From: Allobacillus halotolerans
Lineage (GTDB): Bacteria; Bacillota; Bacilli; Bacillales; Alkalibacillaceae
NCBI RefSeq assembly: GCF_028743495.1
Contig: NZ_CP117968.1
Length of the DNA stretch: 64,000 nucleotides
Direction: 5' to 3' (one strand)
Within the stretch, counting starts at the first letter, position 1, and every line of letters begins with the position of its first letter. The position numbers and the translations under genes were made by a program. The notes below the pieces were generated by a model that did not search any database, was not told where the DNA came from, and saw only the letters and a list, made by a program, of their open reading frames with translations. Shown here piece by piece: positions 26,042 to 35,846 of this stretch.

Positions 26042-27337
26042 TTGGCCTTTGAATTTAAACTTCCTGATATTGGTGAAGGAATCCATGAAGGTGAAATTGC
26101 CAAGTGGTTTGTGAAAGAAGGCGACCAAGTAAGCGAAGATGATGTCTTAGCCGAGGTTCAAAACGACAAGGCAGTTGTTGAGATCCCATCTCCGGTTGAT
26201 GGGACAGTCAAAAAAATCTTTGTTGATGAAGGCGAAGTAACGACCGTTGGTACGGTCATCATAACCTTCGATGCAGAAGGGTATGAAGACGACTCGGAAG
26301 AAGAATCATCAAAAGAAGAAGAACCGAAACAAGAAGAACAAACGGAAGAAAAGAAAGAAGAACCGAAAGAAGAGCAAACAGCGGATCGTAAACAAACAGA
26401 AGCGAGCGAAAAGTCTGTTGACGAAAACAAACGGGTCATTGCGATGCCTTCTGTCCGTAAATATGCACGAGACAATGACGTAAATATTCAGCAAGTTAGT
26501 GGTTCAGGTAAAAATGGTCGAATCTTAAAAGATGATATTGATCAATTCTTAAGTGGGGATCAACCTACTGAAGATGTCCAGCAGACGGAAGAAACTGCAG
26601 AGCAACAAGCGGCACCGCAAACAACGGAAGGTCAATACCCTGAAACAAGAGAGAAAATCAGTGGTATTCGCCGTACAATTGCAAATGCAATGGTGAACTC
26701 CAAACGTACAGCACCACATGTTACATTGATGGATGACGTGGATGTTACCGCTATGGTAGAACACCGTAAGAAATTCAAAGCAATTGCAGAAGAGCAAGAC
26801 ATTAAACTAACTTATTTACCATATGTCGTAAAAGCTCTAGTTTCAACATTGAAGAAGTATCCGATCTTGAATGCTTCCTTCGACGATGAAACAGAAGAAC
26901 TTATTTATAAGCATTATTACAATATTGGAATTGCTGCTGATACAGACCGTGGACTACTTGTACCGGTCGTAAAAGATGCAGATCGCAAATCCATGTTTGA
27001 TATCTCTGCTGAAATAAATGAGTTGGCAACAAAAGCGCGTGATGGTAAACTTTCTCCAGGGGAGATGAAAGGTGCTTCTTGTTCGATCACGAATATCGGA
27101 TCTGCAGGTGGACAGTGGTTCACTCCTGTCATCAATCATCCTGAAATGGGTATTTTAGGTATTGGTCGAATCAGCGAGAAACCAGTTGTTCGCGACGGAG
27201 AAGTTGTTGTAGCACCTGTATTGGCATTATCTCTAAGCTTTGATCATCGCATGGTTGACGGTGCAACAGCACAATATGCGATGAATCATGTAAAACGATT
27301 ATTGAATGATCCACAACTAATTATGATGGAGGGTTGA
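26042..27337 (+). CDS. pdhC: Dihydrolipoamide acetyltransferase (E2 of pyruvate dehydrogenase)
   Basis: The gene starts with TTG at 26042 behind GGAGGG. The 431-residue protein has one lipoyl domain with the modified K43 in NDKAVVE, a Glu/Lys-rich linker (about 80-130), a peripheral-subunit-binding domain (about 131-165), a second flexible linker, and the catalytic acetyltransferase domain with H402 and D406 in DHRMVDG. It forms the core of the complex and transfers acetyl to CoA. Bacillus E2 also has a single lipoyl domain. Confidence 0.95.
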   Translation: MAFEFKLPDIGEGIHEGEIAKWFVKEGDQVSEDDVLAEVQNDKAVVEIPSPVDGTVKKIFVDEGEVTTVGTVIITFDAEGYEDDSEEESSKEEEPKQEEQTEEKKEEPKEEQTADRKQTEASEKSVDENKRVIAMPSVRKYARDNDVNIQQVSGSGKNGRILKDDIDQFLSGDQPTEDVQQTEETAEQQAAPQTTEGQYPETREKISGIRRTIANAMVNSKRTAPHVTLMDDVDVTAMVEHRKKFKAIAEEQDIKLTYLPYVVKALVSTLKKYPILNASFDDETEELIYKHYYNIGIAADTDRGLLVPVVKDADRKSMFDISAEINELATKARDGKLSPGEMKGASCSITNIGSAGGQWFTPVINHPEMGILGIGRISEKPVVRDGEVVVAPVLALSLSFDHRMVDGATAQYAMNHVKRLLNDPQLIMMEG

Positions 27338-27339
27338 TT

Positions 27340-28749
27340 ATGGTAGTAGGAGATTTTCCAGAAGAAGTAGATACGCTAATCGTCGGTGCTGGACCCGGCG
27401 GTTACGTTGCAGCAATCCGAGCTGCACAAATGGGACAAAAAGTAACCATTGTAGATAAGGGCAACCTAGGCGGTGTTTGTTTGAACGTAGGTTGTATTCC
27501 ATCTAAAGCATTAATTTCAGCAGGTCATCGTTATGAACAAGCGTCTGGTTCTGATGACATGGGAATTGTTGCAGAAAAGGTATCTGTCAATTGGGATAAA
27601 GTCCAAGAGTGGAAAGGCCAGGTTGTTAACAAATTAACCGGCGGTGTTGAAAGCTTATTAAAAGCGAATAAAGTAGATATCGTTAAAGGTGAAGCTTATT
27701 TTGTTGATCAAAATACAGCCAAAATCATGGACGAAAAGCAGTCGCAAACGTATAAGTTCAAAAATTGTATTTTAGCAACAGGATCTAGACCGGTTGAATT
27801 AAAACCATTCCCTTATTCTGAGCGCGTGTTAGACTCTACAGGTGCATTGGACTTAAAAGAAGTTCCAGGAAAAATGGTTGTAATCGGTGGAGGTTATATC
27901 GGTACTGAACTTGGTGGCGCGTACGCAAGCTTTGGTACAGAAGTAACTATCCTTGAAGGTACAAAAGATATCTTGGGCGGTTTCGAGAAACAAATGACCC
28001 AATTAGTGAAAAAACGTCTGAAAGGAAAAGGCGTTGATATTGTTACAGAAGCTATGGCTCAAGGCGTTGAAGAAACCGATAATGGTGTAAAAGTAACCTA
28101 TGAAGTAAAAGGCGAAGAAAAAACAATAGAAGCTGATTACCTATTGGTAACAGTCGGCCGTCGTCCAAACACGGATGAAATTGGACTTGAAGAAGTTGGC
28201 GTGGAAATGGATGATAAAGGCTTAATTAAAGTGGATAAACAAGGACGTACGAATCTAGATACCATTTATGCGATTGGTGACATTGTTGACGGACCACCAT
28301 TAGCTCACAAAGCTTCTTATGAAGGTAAAATTGCTGCTGAGGCGATTAGTGGAGAGAAATCAGAAATCGATTATCTATCCATGCCACTTGTCGTTTTCTC
28401 AGATCCAGAGCTTGCAAGCGTTGGATACAATGAGAGCGACGCAAAAGAAGCAGGCTATGATGTTAAAGTTTCTAAATTCCCATTCGCAGCTAACGGCCGT
28501 GCGTTAAGCTTAAATGATACGGATGGTTTCGTGAAATTAATTACGCGTAAATCAGACGGATTAGTCATTGGTGCTCAAGTTGCTGGTCCAAGTGCAAGTG
28601 ATCTAATTGCAGAATTAGGACTTGCTGTGGAGGCTGGTATGACAGCTGAAGACTTAGCATTGACGATCCATGCTCACCCAACACTTGGTGAGACGGTTAT
28701 GGAAGCAGGCGACCTTGCAATCGGCATGCCAATTCATACAATGAAATAA
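27340..28749 (+). CDS. pdhD: Dihydrolipoyl dehydrogenase (E3)
   Basis: The ATG at 27340 (MVVGDFPEEVDT) follows GGAGGG, with pdhC stopping 2 nt earlier. The 469-residue flavoprotein has FAD-binding GAGPGGYVAA, the redox disulfide GGVCLNVGC, NAD-binding GGGYIGTELG and the C-terminal HAHPTLGE active-site His/Glu. It reoxidises dihydrolipoamide with NAD+. Last gene of the operon, closed by a terminator. Confidence 0.95.
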   Translation: MVVGDFPEEVDTLIVGAGPGGYVAAIRAAQMGQKVTIVDKGNLGGVCLNVGCIPSKALISAGHRYEQASGSDDMGIVAEKVSVNWDKVQEWKGQVVNKLTGGVESLLKANKVDIVKGEAYFVDQNTAKIMDEKQSQTYKFKNCILATGSRPVELKPFPYSERVLDSTGALDLKEVPGKMVVIGGGYIGTELGGAYASFGTEVTILEGTKDILGGFEKQMTQLVKKRLKGKGVDIVTEAMAQGVEETDNGVKVTYEVKGEEKTIEADYLLVTVGRRPNTDEIGLEEVGVEMDDKGLIKVDKQGRTNLDTIYAIGDIVDGPPLAHKASYEGKIAAEAISGEKSEIDYLSMPLVVFSDPELASVGYNESDAKEAGYDVKVSKFPFAANGRALSLNDTDGFVKLITRKSDGLVIGAQVAGPSASDLIAELGLAVEAGMTAEDLALTIHAHPTLGETVMEAGDLAIGMPIHTMK

Positions 28750-28766
28750 TGAATAGGTGAGAAATT

Positions 28767-28819
28767 AAAACACACCGATTCAGTTGAACCTATCCGGTTC
28801 GCTGATCGGTGTGTTTTTT
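28767..28819 (+). terminator. Terminator of the pdh operon
   Basis: AAACACACCGAT pairs with ATCGGTGTGTTT, with an inner GAACC/GGTTC helix, followed by six T. Confidence 0.85.
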
Positions 28820-28886
28820 CTTTGAAAAATATAAAGATTCTAATACACAACTTAGCGTAAGTTTCGGTGGCGATCGCTGGTATTAA

Positions 28887-29030
28887 ATGAGACATAAAGA
28901 GATACGCAAGATAGGGCTAGAGTACTTAAACGCGATCAAAGAGAATTTATATGAGTTTTACAAAACCGTAAAAGCCTCAGCTATACCAGAAGTCGAAAAA
29001 GCGATTGAGACGCTTCTTCAGAATTCATGA
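28887..29030 (+). pseudogene. Unrecognised 47-aa open frame, possible gene remnant
   Basis: This stretch between the pdh terminator and the BCCT terminator encodes a helical peptide starting MRHKEIRKIGLEYLNAIKEN and ending ETLLQNS. GGTGG lies too far upstream to be a normal ribosome binding site. It could be the end of a degraded gene or mobile element. I recognise no family and cannot support a function. Confidence 0.25.
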
Positions 29031-29103
29031 AAAGCCCCAGATATAATTTACACAACGGTTACCTTGAAGATGTCATTAATCAAACCAAGATGATTCATGA
29101 ACA

Positions 29104-29155
29104 AAACAACTCCGAACTAAGCTACAGTAATTTATCGCTTAGTTCGGAGTTGTTT
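29104..29155. terminator. Terminator of the BCCT gene
   Basis: An 18-bp perfect stem (AACAACTCCGAACTAAGC and complement) with a loop of about 14 nt. On the minus strand the stem ends in a T-rich arm. It lies 47 nt after the BCCT stop codon. Confidence 0.8.
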
Positions 29156-29202
29156 AGCTGATATTTTTATTCAACTTTCTATTGATTAAGACATTATTAC
29201 GA

Positions 29203-30750
29203 TCACTCAATCGGTTCGTTTCTTCTTCGTCTCTTGAGAGGGGCATTCCTTGCTTCTTCTCTGAATTCTTTAACCAATGAGAAGATAACCATCAGCAAGA
29301 TGAACACGAATGGAAAGGCGGCTAAAATTGACGCTGTTTGCAATGCGCCTAATCCACCTTGCCATAGCAACACAGCAGCAGTTGCTGACTGTACCAATCC
29401 CCAAGCAAGTTTTACTCGAACATTTGGGTTGAGACTACCGCCCGTCGTTTGCATGCCTAATACGAATGTTGCTGAATCGGCAGAAGTAATGAAAAAAGTA
29501 CTAATCAATAAAATCGCCAGTAGCGATGTTATAAATGACAATGGGTAGTTCTCAAGGACCGTGAATAATGCAATCTCAGCTCCTTGATCATTAACCACTG
29601 ACATAATATCCATCCCTTGGTGGTATTCCAGAGAAATAGCTGATCCGCCGAAAACAGCGAACCACAATGCACCGAAGATGGTAGGTACTAATAGTACACC
29701 TATGACAAATTCTCTAACTGTACGTCCACGAGAGACGCGGGCTATGAACATTCCGACGAAAGGTGCCCATGCGATCCACCATGCCCAATAGAACATCGTC
29801 CAATCTTGTAGCCATACTGCGTTTTCAGAATTGAAAGGTGTTGTTCTAAAGCTCATGGACGGTAAGTTCTGAACGTAACCGCCTAATGAAGTTGTAAAGA
29901 AATTCATGATGAAATTAGTTGGTCCAGCGAACAACAAGAAAAACATCAACAAGAATGCAATAATAATATTCGTTGTACTTAAAATCCGAATACCTTTATT
30001 CAATCCAGTCGCTGCTGATATCATGAATAAAACAGTAACTACTGCAATGATAATCAATTGAACGACAATTGTGTTACTGATTCCAGGTATAATGAATCCT
30101 AATCCACTGGCTATTTGTTGTGCACCTAGACCAAGAGAAGTTGCAACACCGAATACTGTCGCAAAGACAGCAATCACGTTGACGATTGTACCATATGGCC
30201 CATTCATTCTATCCCCAAATAATGGTTTTAACGTTGTGCTGATCAATCCTGGTTCATCTTTTCTGAATTGAAAGTAGGCTAGTGCCATAGCTAAAATTGC
30301 ATAAATCCCCCAAGGATGTAGTCCCCAGTGGAAAAATGAATACCGTAATGCAGTTTTCGCTGCTTCCGTTTCATTCGCGGTTGCATAAGGAGGCATGTTG
30401 AAATGCGAGATAGGTTCCGCAGCTCCCCAAAATACAAGCCCAATTCCCATTCCTGCACTGAATAACATTCCGAACCAGGTTAAATAGTTGTATTCTGGTT
30501 TGTCTGCTTCTTTTCCTAATTTGATATTCCCATATTTCGAGACAACTAAGAAAATAGCAAAGATCAGGAATGAAGTTGCTGAAAGTAAGTAAAACCAACC
30601 GAACTTATCTACAATAAAACCTTGAATATTAGTCGTAATGTTATTTAAGTTCCAAGTCGGCAGGATACTTGAAGGAACAATCCCCCAAACAATAAATAAA
30701 AGTGCTATTAATAATGAAATATAAAAAACCTTAGTAACCTTTTTTCCCAT
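29203..30750 (-). CDS. BCCT family betaine/carnitine/choline transporter (OpuD-like)
   Basis: The start at 30750 (MGKKVTKVFYISLL) lies 9 nt behind AGGAGG; the frame extends upstream without support. The 515-residue protein has 12 predicted membrane helices and BCCT hallmarks: GMGIGLVFWGAAEP in helix 3 and the Trp-rich FYWAWWIAWAPFVGMFIARVS segment of helix 8, which forms the trimethylammonium aromatic box. It is a Na+-coupled uptake system for glycine betaine or related osmolytes. It is a single gene between terminators. The exact substrate cannot be read. Confidence 0.93.
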   Translation of the reverse strand: MGKKVTKVFYISLLIALLFIVWGIVPSSILPTWNLNNITTNIQGFIVDKFGWFYLLSATSFLIFAIFLVVSKYGNIKLGKEADKPEYNYLTWFGMLFSAGMGIGLVFWGAAEPISHFNMPPYATANETEAAKTALRYSFFHWGLHPWGIYAILAMALAYFQFRKDEPGLISTTLKPLFGDRMNGPYGTIVNVIAVFATVFGVATSLGLGAQQIASGLGFIIPGISNTIVVQLIIIAVVTVLFMISAATGLNKGIRILSTTNIIIAFLLMFFLLFAGPTNFIMNFFTTSLGGYVQNLPSMSFRTTPFNSENAVWLQDWTMFYWAWWIAWAPFVGMFIARVSRGRTVREFVIGVLLVPTIFGALWFAVFGGSAISLEYHQGMDIMSVVNDQGAEIALFTVLENYPLSFITSLLAILLISTFFITSADSATFVLGMQTTGGSLNPNVRVKLAWGLVQSATAAVLLWQGGLGALQTASILAAFPFVFILLMVIFSLVKEFREEARNAPLKRRRRNEPIE

Positions 30751-30969
30751 GTTAAAAAACCTCCTATTGGACGAGAAAACGTACATTATCATAAGGACAT
30801 AATCCATTGAAACAAAAATTCAAACGACAATCAAGGAAATTTCATTTATTAGCGTTCTTTTACTTTTACCCTCTTGTTTATAAAATAACCATTCAGCAAA
30901 AAAATAACTGTTTCAAGAAAAGAAATATCGAGTTATAATGGAGTTATTACATATATAGGAGGACAACCA

Positions 30970-31860
30970 TTGAAAACGAAATACACCATTGGAATACTAC
31001 TTATTTTATTATTCGTCGTAGGCTGTCAAACAAATGACGAAGCAGAACCTAATGATCATCAATCTGAAACAGCACAAGACACATCAGAAGATACAGAACA
31101 ATCCGCGGAAGAAATAGATAAAGAAGAAGAAACAGAAGTCGAAGAAGCGGACGACTCTGCTGATGAAAATGAGGATGACCAAGTAAAAGAAGAACAAACT
31201 AACGATACAGAAGAAAAAGAAAAAACACCCAAATATAAAATGAACGACATATTTGGCTTTGATCCAATCGATGATGCGGACGAGCAAGTGGTTTTGATGA
31301 CAATCGATGATGCACCTGATGAACATGCAGTTGAAATGGCTGAGATTTTAACGGAGATGGACGTTCCAGCAATTTTCTTTGTCAATGGTCACTTTATTGA
31401 ATCTGAGGAAGAGAAAAAAGCGTTAAAACAGATTCACGAAATGGGTTTCCCGATCGGTAACCATACGTATGATCATAAGAATTTAAAGGAATTAACAGAA
31501 GAAGAACAGCGAGAACAAATTATTCCACTAAGCGATAAGATTGAAGAAATTATTGGAGAACGCCCACTGTTTTTCAGAGCTCCACATGGTGCAAATACAG
31601 ATTACGCGAAGAAGCTTGTCAAAGAAGAGGGCATGCTGTTGATGAACTGGTCATTTGGTTATGACTTTAAAGCAGACTATATGGAAAAAGAGGCGCTAAC
31701 TGAAATCATGTTGGAAACAGAGCTATTAGGGAATGGTTCCAACCTTCTGATGCATGACCGAGAATGGACGAAAGAAGCTTTACCTGATATTATCACCGGC
31801 TTAAGAGATAAAGGGTTTGGCTTCATCGATCCATACGAAATTCAAACAATTGAATCGTAA
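30970..31860 (+). CDS. Polysaccharide deacetylase lipoprotein
   Basis: The gene starts with TTG behind AGGAGG. The 296-residue protein has a signal peptide with lipobox VVGC (C19), an extremely acidic linker (about 20-85), and a NodB deacetylase domain. Catalytic motifs: TIDDAPD with the metal Asp (canonical TFDDGPD, so two residues deviate), HTYDH with both His ligands, RAPHG, and LLMHD. It should remove acetyl groups from a cell-wall polysaccharide such as peptidoglycan. A TATAAT box lies at 30934-30939. Confidence 0.9.
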   Translation: MKTKYTIGILLILLFVVGCQTNDEAEPNDHQSETAQDTSEDTEQSAEEIDKEEETEVEEADDSADENEDDQVKEEQTNDTEEKEKTPKYKMNDIFGFDPIDDADEQVVLMTIDDAPDEHAVEMAEILTEMDVPAIFFVNGHFIESEEEKKALKQIHEMGFPIGNHTYDHKNLKELTEEEQREQIIPLSDKIEEIIGERPLFFRAPHGANTDYAKKLVKEEGMLLMNWSFGYDFKADYMEKEALTEIMLETELLGNGSNLLMHDREWTKEALPDIITGLRDKGFGFIDPYEIQTIES

Positions 31861-32024
31861 ATAATCGAACTGTCTGTTTAAACTCAAACAACCTTTCAAA
31901 GGTGGTGGGTGAAGCAGGCAGTCTTTTATATGTACACTGAAGGTTATGTGAATGGTGTGGTTTTTTAATTAATTTGAATTTAATGATATTATGAAGACAG
32001 AATACCATAGCAGGAGGCATGATG

Positions 32025-32990
32025 ATGAAAACGAGATTGACGGAATTACTTAAAATTGAAATGCCGATTATTCAAGGTGGATTAGCTCATTTGGCATATG
32101 CTGAATTAGCAGCAGCCGTTTCAAATGCTGGCGGTTTGGGCCAGATTACTGCCATGAGTTTGGATAATGAAGATGCACTGAGGGAAGAAATACAAAAAGT
32201 GAAAAAATTAACTGACAAACCATTTGGTGTAAACTTTGCGATCGGACAGCATGGTCGGCCGTTTGAACATATGGTCCAAGTGGCCTTGGATGAAAACGTA
32301 CCAGTGATATCCGTAACAGGTGGGAATCCGAAGCCTGTACTGGAAATGTTTCAAGGAACAAACACAAAAAAATTGGTTTTGGTGGCAGCTAGAAGACAAG
32401 CAGAGAAAGCTGAAGAATTAGGTGCTGATGCAGTAATGGTTGTTGGCTATGAAGGCGGAGGACACTTGGGAAGAGACCATATCGGAAATTTCGTGCTCAT
32501 TCCTGAAGTTGTCCAAGCAGTTGATATTCCAGTAGTTGCTTCTGGTGGAATTAGTGATGGCAAAGGGTTAATGGCTGCATTGTCATTTGGTGCTGAAGGA
32601 ATTGAGATGGGGACCCGGTTTATTGCAACAAAAGAGTGTGTCCATGCAAGTGAAGCCTATAAACAAGCAATCCTTGACGCCGGGGCCCAGTCAACAGTAT
32701 TGATTAAAGAGTCCATTGGCGCTCCAGCTCGTGCATTGAAAAACGATTGGACCGATAAAATTTTAGAATTGGAACAAAAGAATGTCGGTTATGAAGGATT
32801 GAAAGATTATATTAGCGGAAAAGCCAACAAACGATTTGCACAAGAGGGACAAGTAGATGAAGGTTTTGTTTGGGCAGGGCAAGTCGCGTGGCGAATACAA
32901 GATCTCCCATCGGTTCAGGAGCTTTTTGATCAAATGGTTGATGAAGTGGATGAAATTCAACAGCGTTTAACACAAATAACTACGAAATAA
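32025..32990 (+). CDS. Nitronate monooxygenase / FabK-like flavoprotein
   Basis: Three in-frame ATGs follow AGGAGG; the third (32025) has the best spacing. The 321-residue FMN TIM barrel has PIIQGGLAHLAYAELAAA near the start, the GYEGGGHLGRD loop and the phosphate-binding ASGGISDG segment. The family includes nitronate monooxygenases and enoyl-ACP reductase II; the sequence alone does not separate them. The UPF0223 gene follows after 16 nt. Confidence 0.85.
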   Translation: MKTRLTELLKIEMPIIQGGLAHLAYAELAAAVSNAGGLGQITAMSLDNEDALREEIQKVKKLTDKPFGVNFAIGQHGRPFEHMVQVALDENVPVISVTGGNPKPVLEMFQGTNTKKLVLVAARRQAEKAEELGADAVMVVGYEGGGHLGRDHIGNFVLIPEVVQAVDIPVVASGGISDGKGLMAALSFGAEGIEMGTRFIATKECVHASEAYKQAILDAGAQSTVLIKESIGAPARALKNDWTDKILELEQKNVGYEGLKDYISGKANKRFAQEGQVDEGFVWAGQVAWRIQDLPSVQELFDQMVDEVDEIQQRLTQITTK

Positions 32991-33006
32991 AGGGAGTACT
33001 GATCGT

Positions 33007-33273
33007 ATGGAATATAGCTATCCAATTGATCCAGACTGGACAACAGATGAAATTGTAAACGTCATTGGGCTTTTTCAAAAGGTTGAAGAAGCATATGAGC
33101 AAGGAACACGGCCAAAGGATATATTACAGGCATACAAAGAGTTTAAAAAAGTCGTTCCATCAAAAGCTGAAGAAAAAACTTTATTTAAAGATTTTGAGAA
33201 AAAATCAGGTTTCATTCCTTTTCAGGTGATAAAAAAAGCGAGAGCAGCTGGTGATGGAAAGATTAAAATGTAG
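33007..33273 (+). CDS. yktA: UPF0223 family protein (YktA)
   Basis: The 88-residue soluble protein starts MEYSYPIDPDWTTDEIV, the recognisable UPF0223 beginning, and is mostly helical. Function unknown. It is likely co-transcribed with the upstream flavoprotein gene and ends at a terminator. Its convergent neighbour is the yktB-like gene, as in B. subtilis. Confidence 0.9.
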   Translation: MEYSYPIDPDWTTDEIVNVIGLFQKVEEAYEQGTRPKDILQAYKEFKKVVPSKAEEKTLFKDFEKKSGFIPFQVIKKARAAGDGKIKM

Positions 33274-33310
33274 AATTGCTGATTTTATGAAAATTTTATT
33301 ACTATAGCAC

Positions 33311-33349
33311 AAAAAGATGATCTCGATTGGCAATCGGGATCATCTTTTC
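33311..33349. terminator. Bidirectional terminator
   Basis: AAAAGATGATC pairs with GATCATCTTTT, with an inner CGATT/AATCG helix. It lies between convergent yktA and yktB. Confidence 0.85.
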
Positions 33350-33425
33350 AATTCTTATAACCAAAATAACCTCAATACGATGGAAACAAATAATACATTA
33401 ACGTTCTTGTCTTAGTCGCTATTTA

Positions 33426-34070
33426 TTAATTATTCGTTGAGACATTTTTAGCAAGATCATAAAAACGCATGAGTTGCTTGAACGTATCTTCGCATTCTTT
33501 CAGAAATTTTTCACCATCCTGTAAGATGGGGTCTTGTCGGTCATATGTTTTACCACAAAGGATTTCTGCTTTCTTCACATTTTCCAGGCGATCGACGACA
33601 CGATCGAATTCACCTTTTTTCATTTCTTCATGTGAAATTGTTTCTGGTTTCATATGATCTTCTGACCAAACGAAGTCATTCGGTATTTCGTTTAAAATTT
33701 CTTTTTTGTGCTTTTTCAGCTGTTCAGCTAAACCTACTTTTATTGGACTTTCATAAATGACCGCAAACCAGATGAATACGTGAGACTCCCACATACCAAT
33801 CTGGAAATGTGGTAGTTTCTTATATCCTCTCTTACTGCTTGCCAATGCAGCCCATGTATCATTCGGAGGATTTTTTGTTCTACGAGCATGCTTGGCGACA
33901 TGGACAAACATCTCGTCACCTGAAAGACTGGATAGGTCAGGTTCAAGATGGTTAGCAATCGCCTCAAGCTTGGTGGAAATTCGACTTCTGAGTGCCTCCA
34001 TTCGTTCTTCCAAGCCATCGATGGTAAATACATTAAAGTCTCGTTGTTCAAAGCCGTTAAAACTGCTCAT
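33426..34070 (-). CDS. yktB: DUF1054 / UPF0637 family protein (YktB)
   Basis: The 214-residue soluble protein starts MSSFNGFEQRDFNVF and contains HVAKHARRTKNPPNDTW and GMWESHVFIWFAVIYE, both typical of UPF0637. The family is restricted to Bacilli and its function is unknown. It is divergent from the yktC-like gene, the same arrangement as in B. subtilis. GAGGTGAC precedes the ATG. Confidence 0.9.
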   Translation of the reverse strand: MSSFNGFEQRDFNVFTIDGLEERMEALRSRISTKLEAIANHLEPDLSSLSGDEMFVHVAKHARRTKNPPNDTWAALASSKRGYKKLPHFQIGMWESHVFIWFAVIYESPIKVGLAEQLKKHKKEILNEIPNDFVWSEDHMKPETISHEEMKKGEFDRVVDRLENVKKAEILCGKTYDRQDPILQDGEKFLKECEDTFKQLMRFYDLAKNVSTNN

Positions 34071-34232
34071 TTTGTCACCTCATTTCAGTTCCATTTTCTC
34101 CATTGAAATTGTAGCATAAATCGAATGACAACGTTAAGAATTGTGAAGGACACTGTACTTTAAGTGTATTATTCGGCATTATTTGATAGGATATTTGATA
34201 TGAAGAAGTTTTTATAGAAGGAGAAAGATAGA

Positions 34233-35033
34233 ATGGACAACTTTGAAAAAAGTAAATTAATCGATGAAGCAAAAAGAATTATTTTCAAAGCAAGTGAACA
34301 AATAAAAAACCATATGCAACGTCCTTATGACATCAATACAAAGCAAGATCGAAAAGATTTAGTCACAGAGATTGACGAAAGTACTGAAAAATTTATTATC
34401 AAAAAAGTTAGGAGTTCATTTCCAGATCATAAAATTATGGCTGAAGAAGGAACGGGAGACGAGGTTAACTCCTTAGATGGAACCGTATGGATTATCGATC
34501 CGATCGATGGCACAATGAACTTTATTCATCAAAAACGCTTTTTTGCGATTTCAATTGGTATTTATCATAATGGTGAAGGTATTGTTGGACTGATCTACGA
34601 CGTGATGGATGATACACTCTATGAGGGTATAAAGGGAGAAGGCGCCTATAAAAATGGCAAAAAAATCCCCGAATTGACAAAAGAAAGAGAATTGAAGGAT
34701 ACATTAATTGGAATTAACAGTTTCTGGTCTATACCAAATAGACGCTTAAATGAAGAAAAAATCCATCAATTAATTCGCGATGTGAGAGGTACACGTTCCT
34801 ATGGTTCTGCAGCACTTGAATTTGCTTATATTGCAGAAGGGATTATTGACGCATATATAACGATGCGCCTCTCTCCATGGGATATAGCTGCCGGTATAAT
34901 TATCATTAATGAGGTTGGAGGCAAAGCGACTCAGGTCAATGGAGAACCGCTTGATCTTTTAAAAGACAATACTGTATTGGCAGCAAATGAAGTTGTTCAT
35001 AGTGGCTACATCGACTATATTGAAGAGAAATAG
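34233..35033 (+). CDS. yktC: Inositol monophosphatase family protein (YktC)
   Basis: The 266-residue Mg-dependent phosphatase has the metal-site motifs MAEEGTGD (Glu pair), DPIDGTMNF (about 90-98) and WDIAAGI near residue 214, the standard IMPase set. Physiological substrate in Bacilli is uncertain (inositol phosphate or related sugar phosphates). AAGGAGAAAG precedes the ATG. Confidence 0.92.
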   Translation: MDNFEKSKLIDEAKRIIFKASEQIKNHMQRPYDINTKQDRKDLVTEIDESTEKFIIKKVRSSFPDHKIMAEEGTGDEVNSLDGTVWIIDPIDGTMNFIHQKRFFAISIGIYHNGEGIVGLIYDVMDDTLYEGIKGEGAYKNGKKIPELTKERELKDTLIGINSFWSIPNRRLNEEKIHQLIRDVRGTRSYGSAALEFAYIAEGIIDAYITMRLSPWDIAAGIIIINEVGGKATQVNGEPLDLLKDNTVLAANEVVHSGYIDYIEEK

Positions 35034-35090
35034 GCTGCATGGATAACATCGAACGTTTTTGCTTAGAATTCGTTATACCATTTAAGTGAA

Positions 35091-35130
35091 CGGCTGCACA
35101 GTCGCAGTAAGTTTATGCACAGTGCAGCCG
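35091..35130 (+). terminator. Hairpin after yktC
   Basis: CGGCTGCAC pairs with GTGCAGCCG with a loop of about 22 nt. T content downstream is modest. Confidence 0.55.
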
Positions 35131-35176
35131 ATTTAAGTACTTATACTTATTTAGAGTCTACAAAAAACGTAAACGA

Positions 35177-35359
35177 TTACTTTTTAATTGATGAGTAATG
35201 TTTCTTTTTGTAGCGTAGGCCAAAGACCATCACAGCCATGCCTCCGAAGAAAAAGGCAAAAACCAACCAAAAGTTTTGAAAGCTTATCGCAACTGCTGTC
35301 GCTAAAAAGAGTGAGACAACCAACACGGCCAATAAAGCCATCTTTATTTCAAATTTCAT
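35177..35359 (-). CDS. DUF5325 family small membrane protein (YlaF)
   Basis: The 60-residue product has two membrane helices (about 7-25 and 29-48) and a basic tail (GLRYKKKHYSSIKK). Size and place next to the ylaH-like gene match YlaF/DUF5325. Function unknown. A GGAG site precedes the ATG on the minus strand. Confidence 0.75.
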   Translation of the reverse strand: MKFEIKMALLAVLVVSLFLATAVAISFQNFWLVFAFFFGGMAVMVFGLRYKKKHYSSIKK

Positions 35360-35477
35360 TATTATTCAACTCCTAAACTGATAAATTCACGGTTTTGTTA
35401 TGTTTTTTATGGTTTCATTATAGAAAAAAACAAATTGATTTAGTATGATTGTATAGGACACGATAGGAGGTTACCCG

Positions 35478-35813
35478 ATGGATAAAACGGTTTCCCAACA
35501 ATTTAGCTTTAGCCCAGTCGAACGTTACTTTTTAATGGACGTTGGTGGAGAACTAGGGTTTTGGCTAATGTTTTTTGCTATATTTATCTTAGCAGTAATC
35601 ACATATAAGTTAGGCTTCGCAAAAGAATTACCATTATTGAAATCAATCATTGTGTACATAATGTTATTTATTGGTTGTTTTATCTTAGCCATCTTTGCTA
35701 TATTTGCCCTGCCAATTGCTGAAGTGCTTATTGTGATTGCTCTTGTACTAGGGATTTATCGTTTTCGGCTATACCGGGAACGAAAAGAACGAAATCGTTC
35801 AAGCAATGAATAG
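35478..35813 (+). CDS. ylaH: YlaH-like membrane protein
   Basis: The 111-residue protein starts MDKTVSQQFSFSPVERYFL and has three hydrophobic helices (about 31-47, 56-74 and 75-93) followed by a basic tail. It fits the YlaH family of Bacillaceae; function unknown. AGGAGG lies upstream at good distance. The terminator after it also serves the convergent ylaI-like gene. Confidence 0.8.
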   Translation: MDKTVSQQFSFSPVERYFLMDVGGELGFWLMFFAIFILAVITYKLGFAKELPLLKSIIVYIMLFIGCFILAIFAIFALPIAEVLIVIALVLGIYRFRLYRERKERNRSSNE

Positions 35814-35814
35814 A

Positions 35815-35846
35815 GACTGCTGCCTTCACTGGCGGCAGTTTTTTAA
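35815..35846. terminator. Bidirectional terminator
   Basis: ACTGCTGCC pairs with GGCGGCAGT around TTCACT, followed by six T on the plus strand. Confidence 0.8.

Noticed and set aside
29026..29160. Plus-strand frame starting inside the stop codon of the 28887 frame
   Set aside because: Its second half is only the translated terminator hairpin of the BCCT gene.
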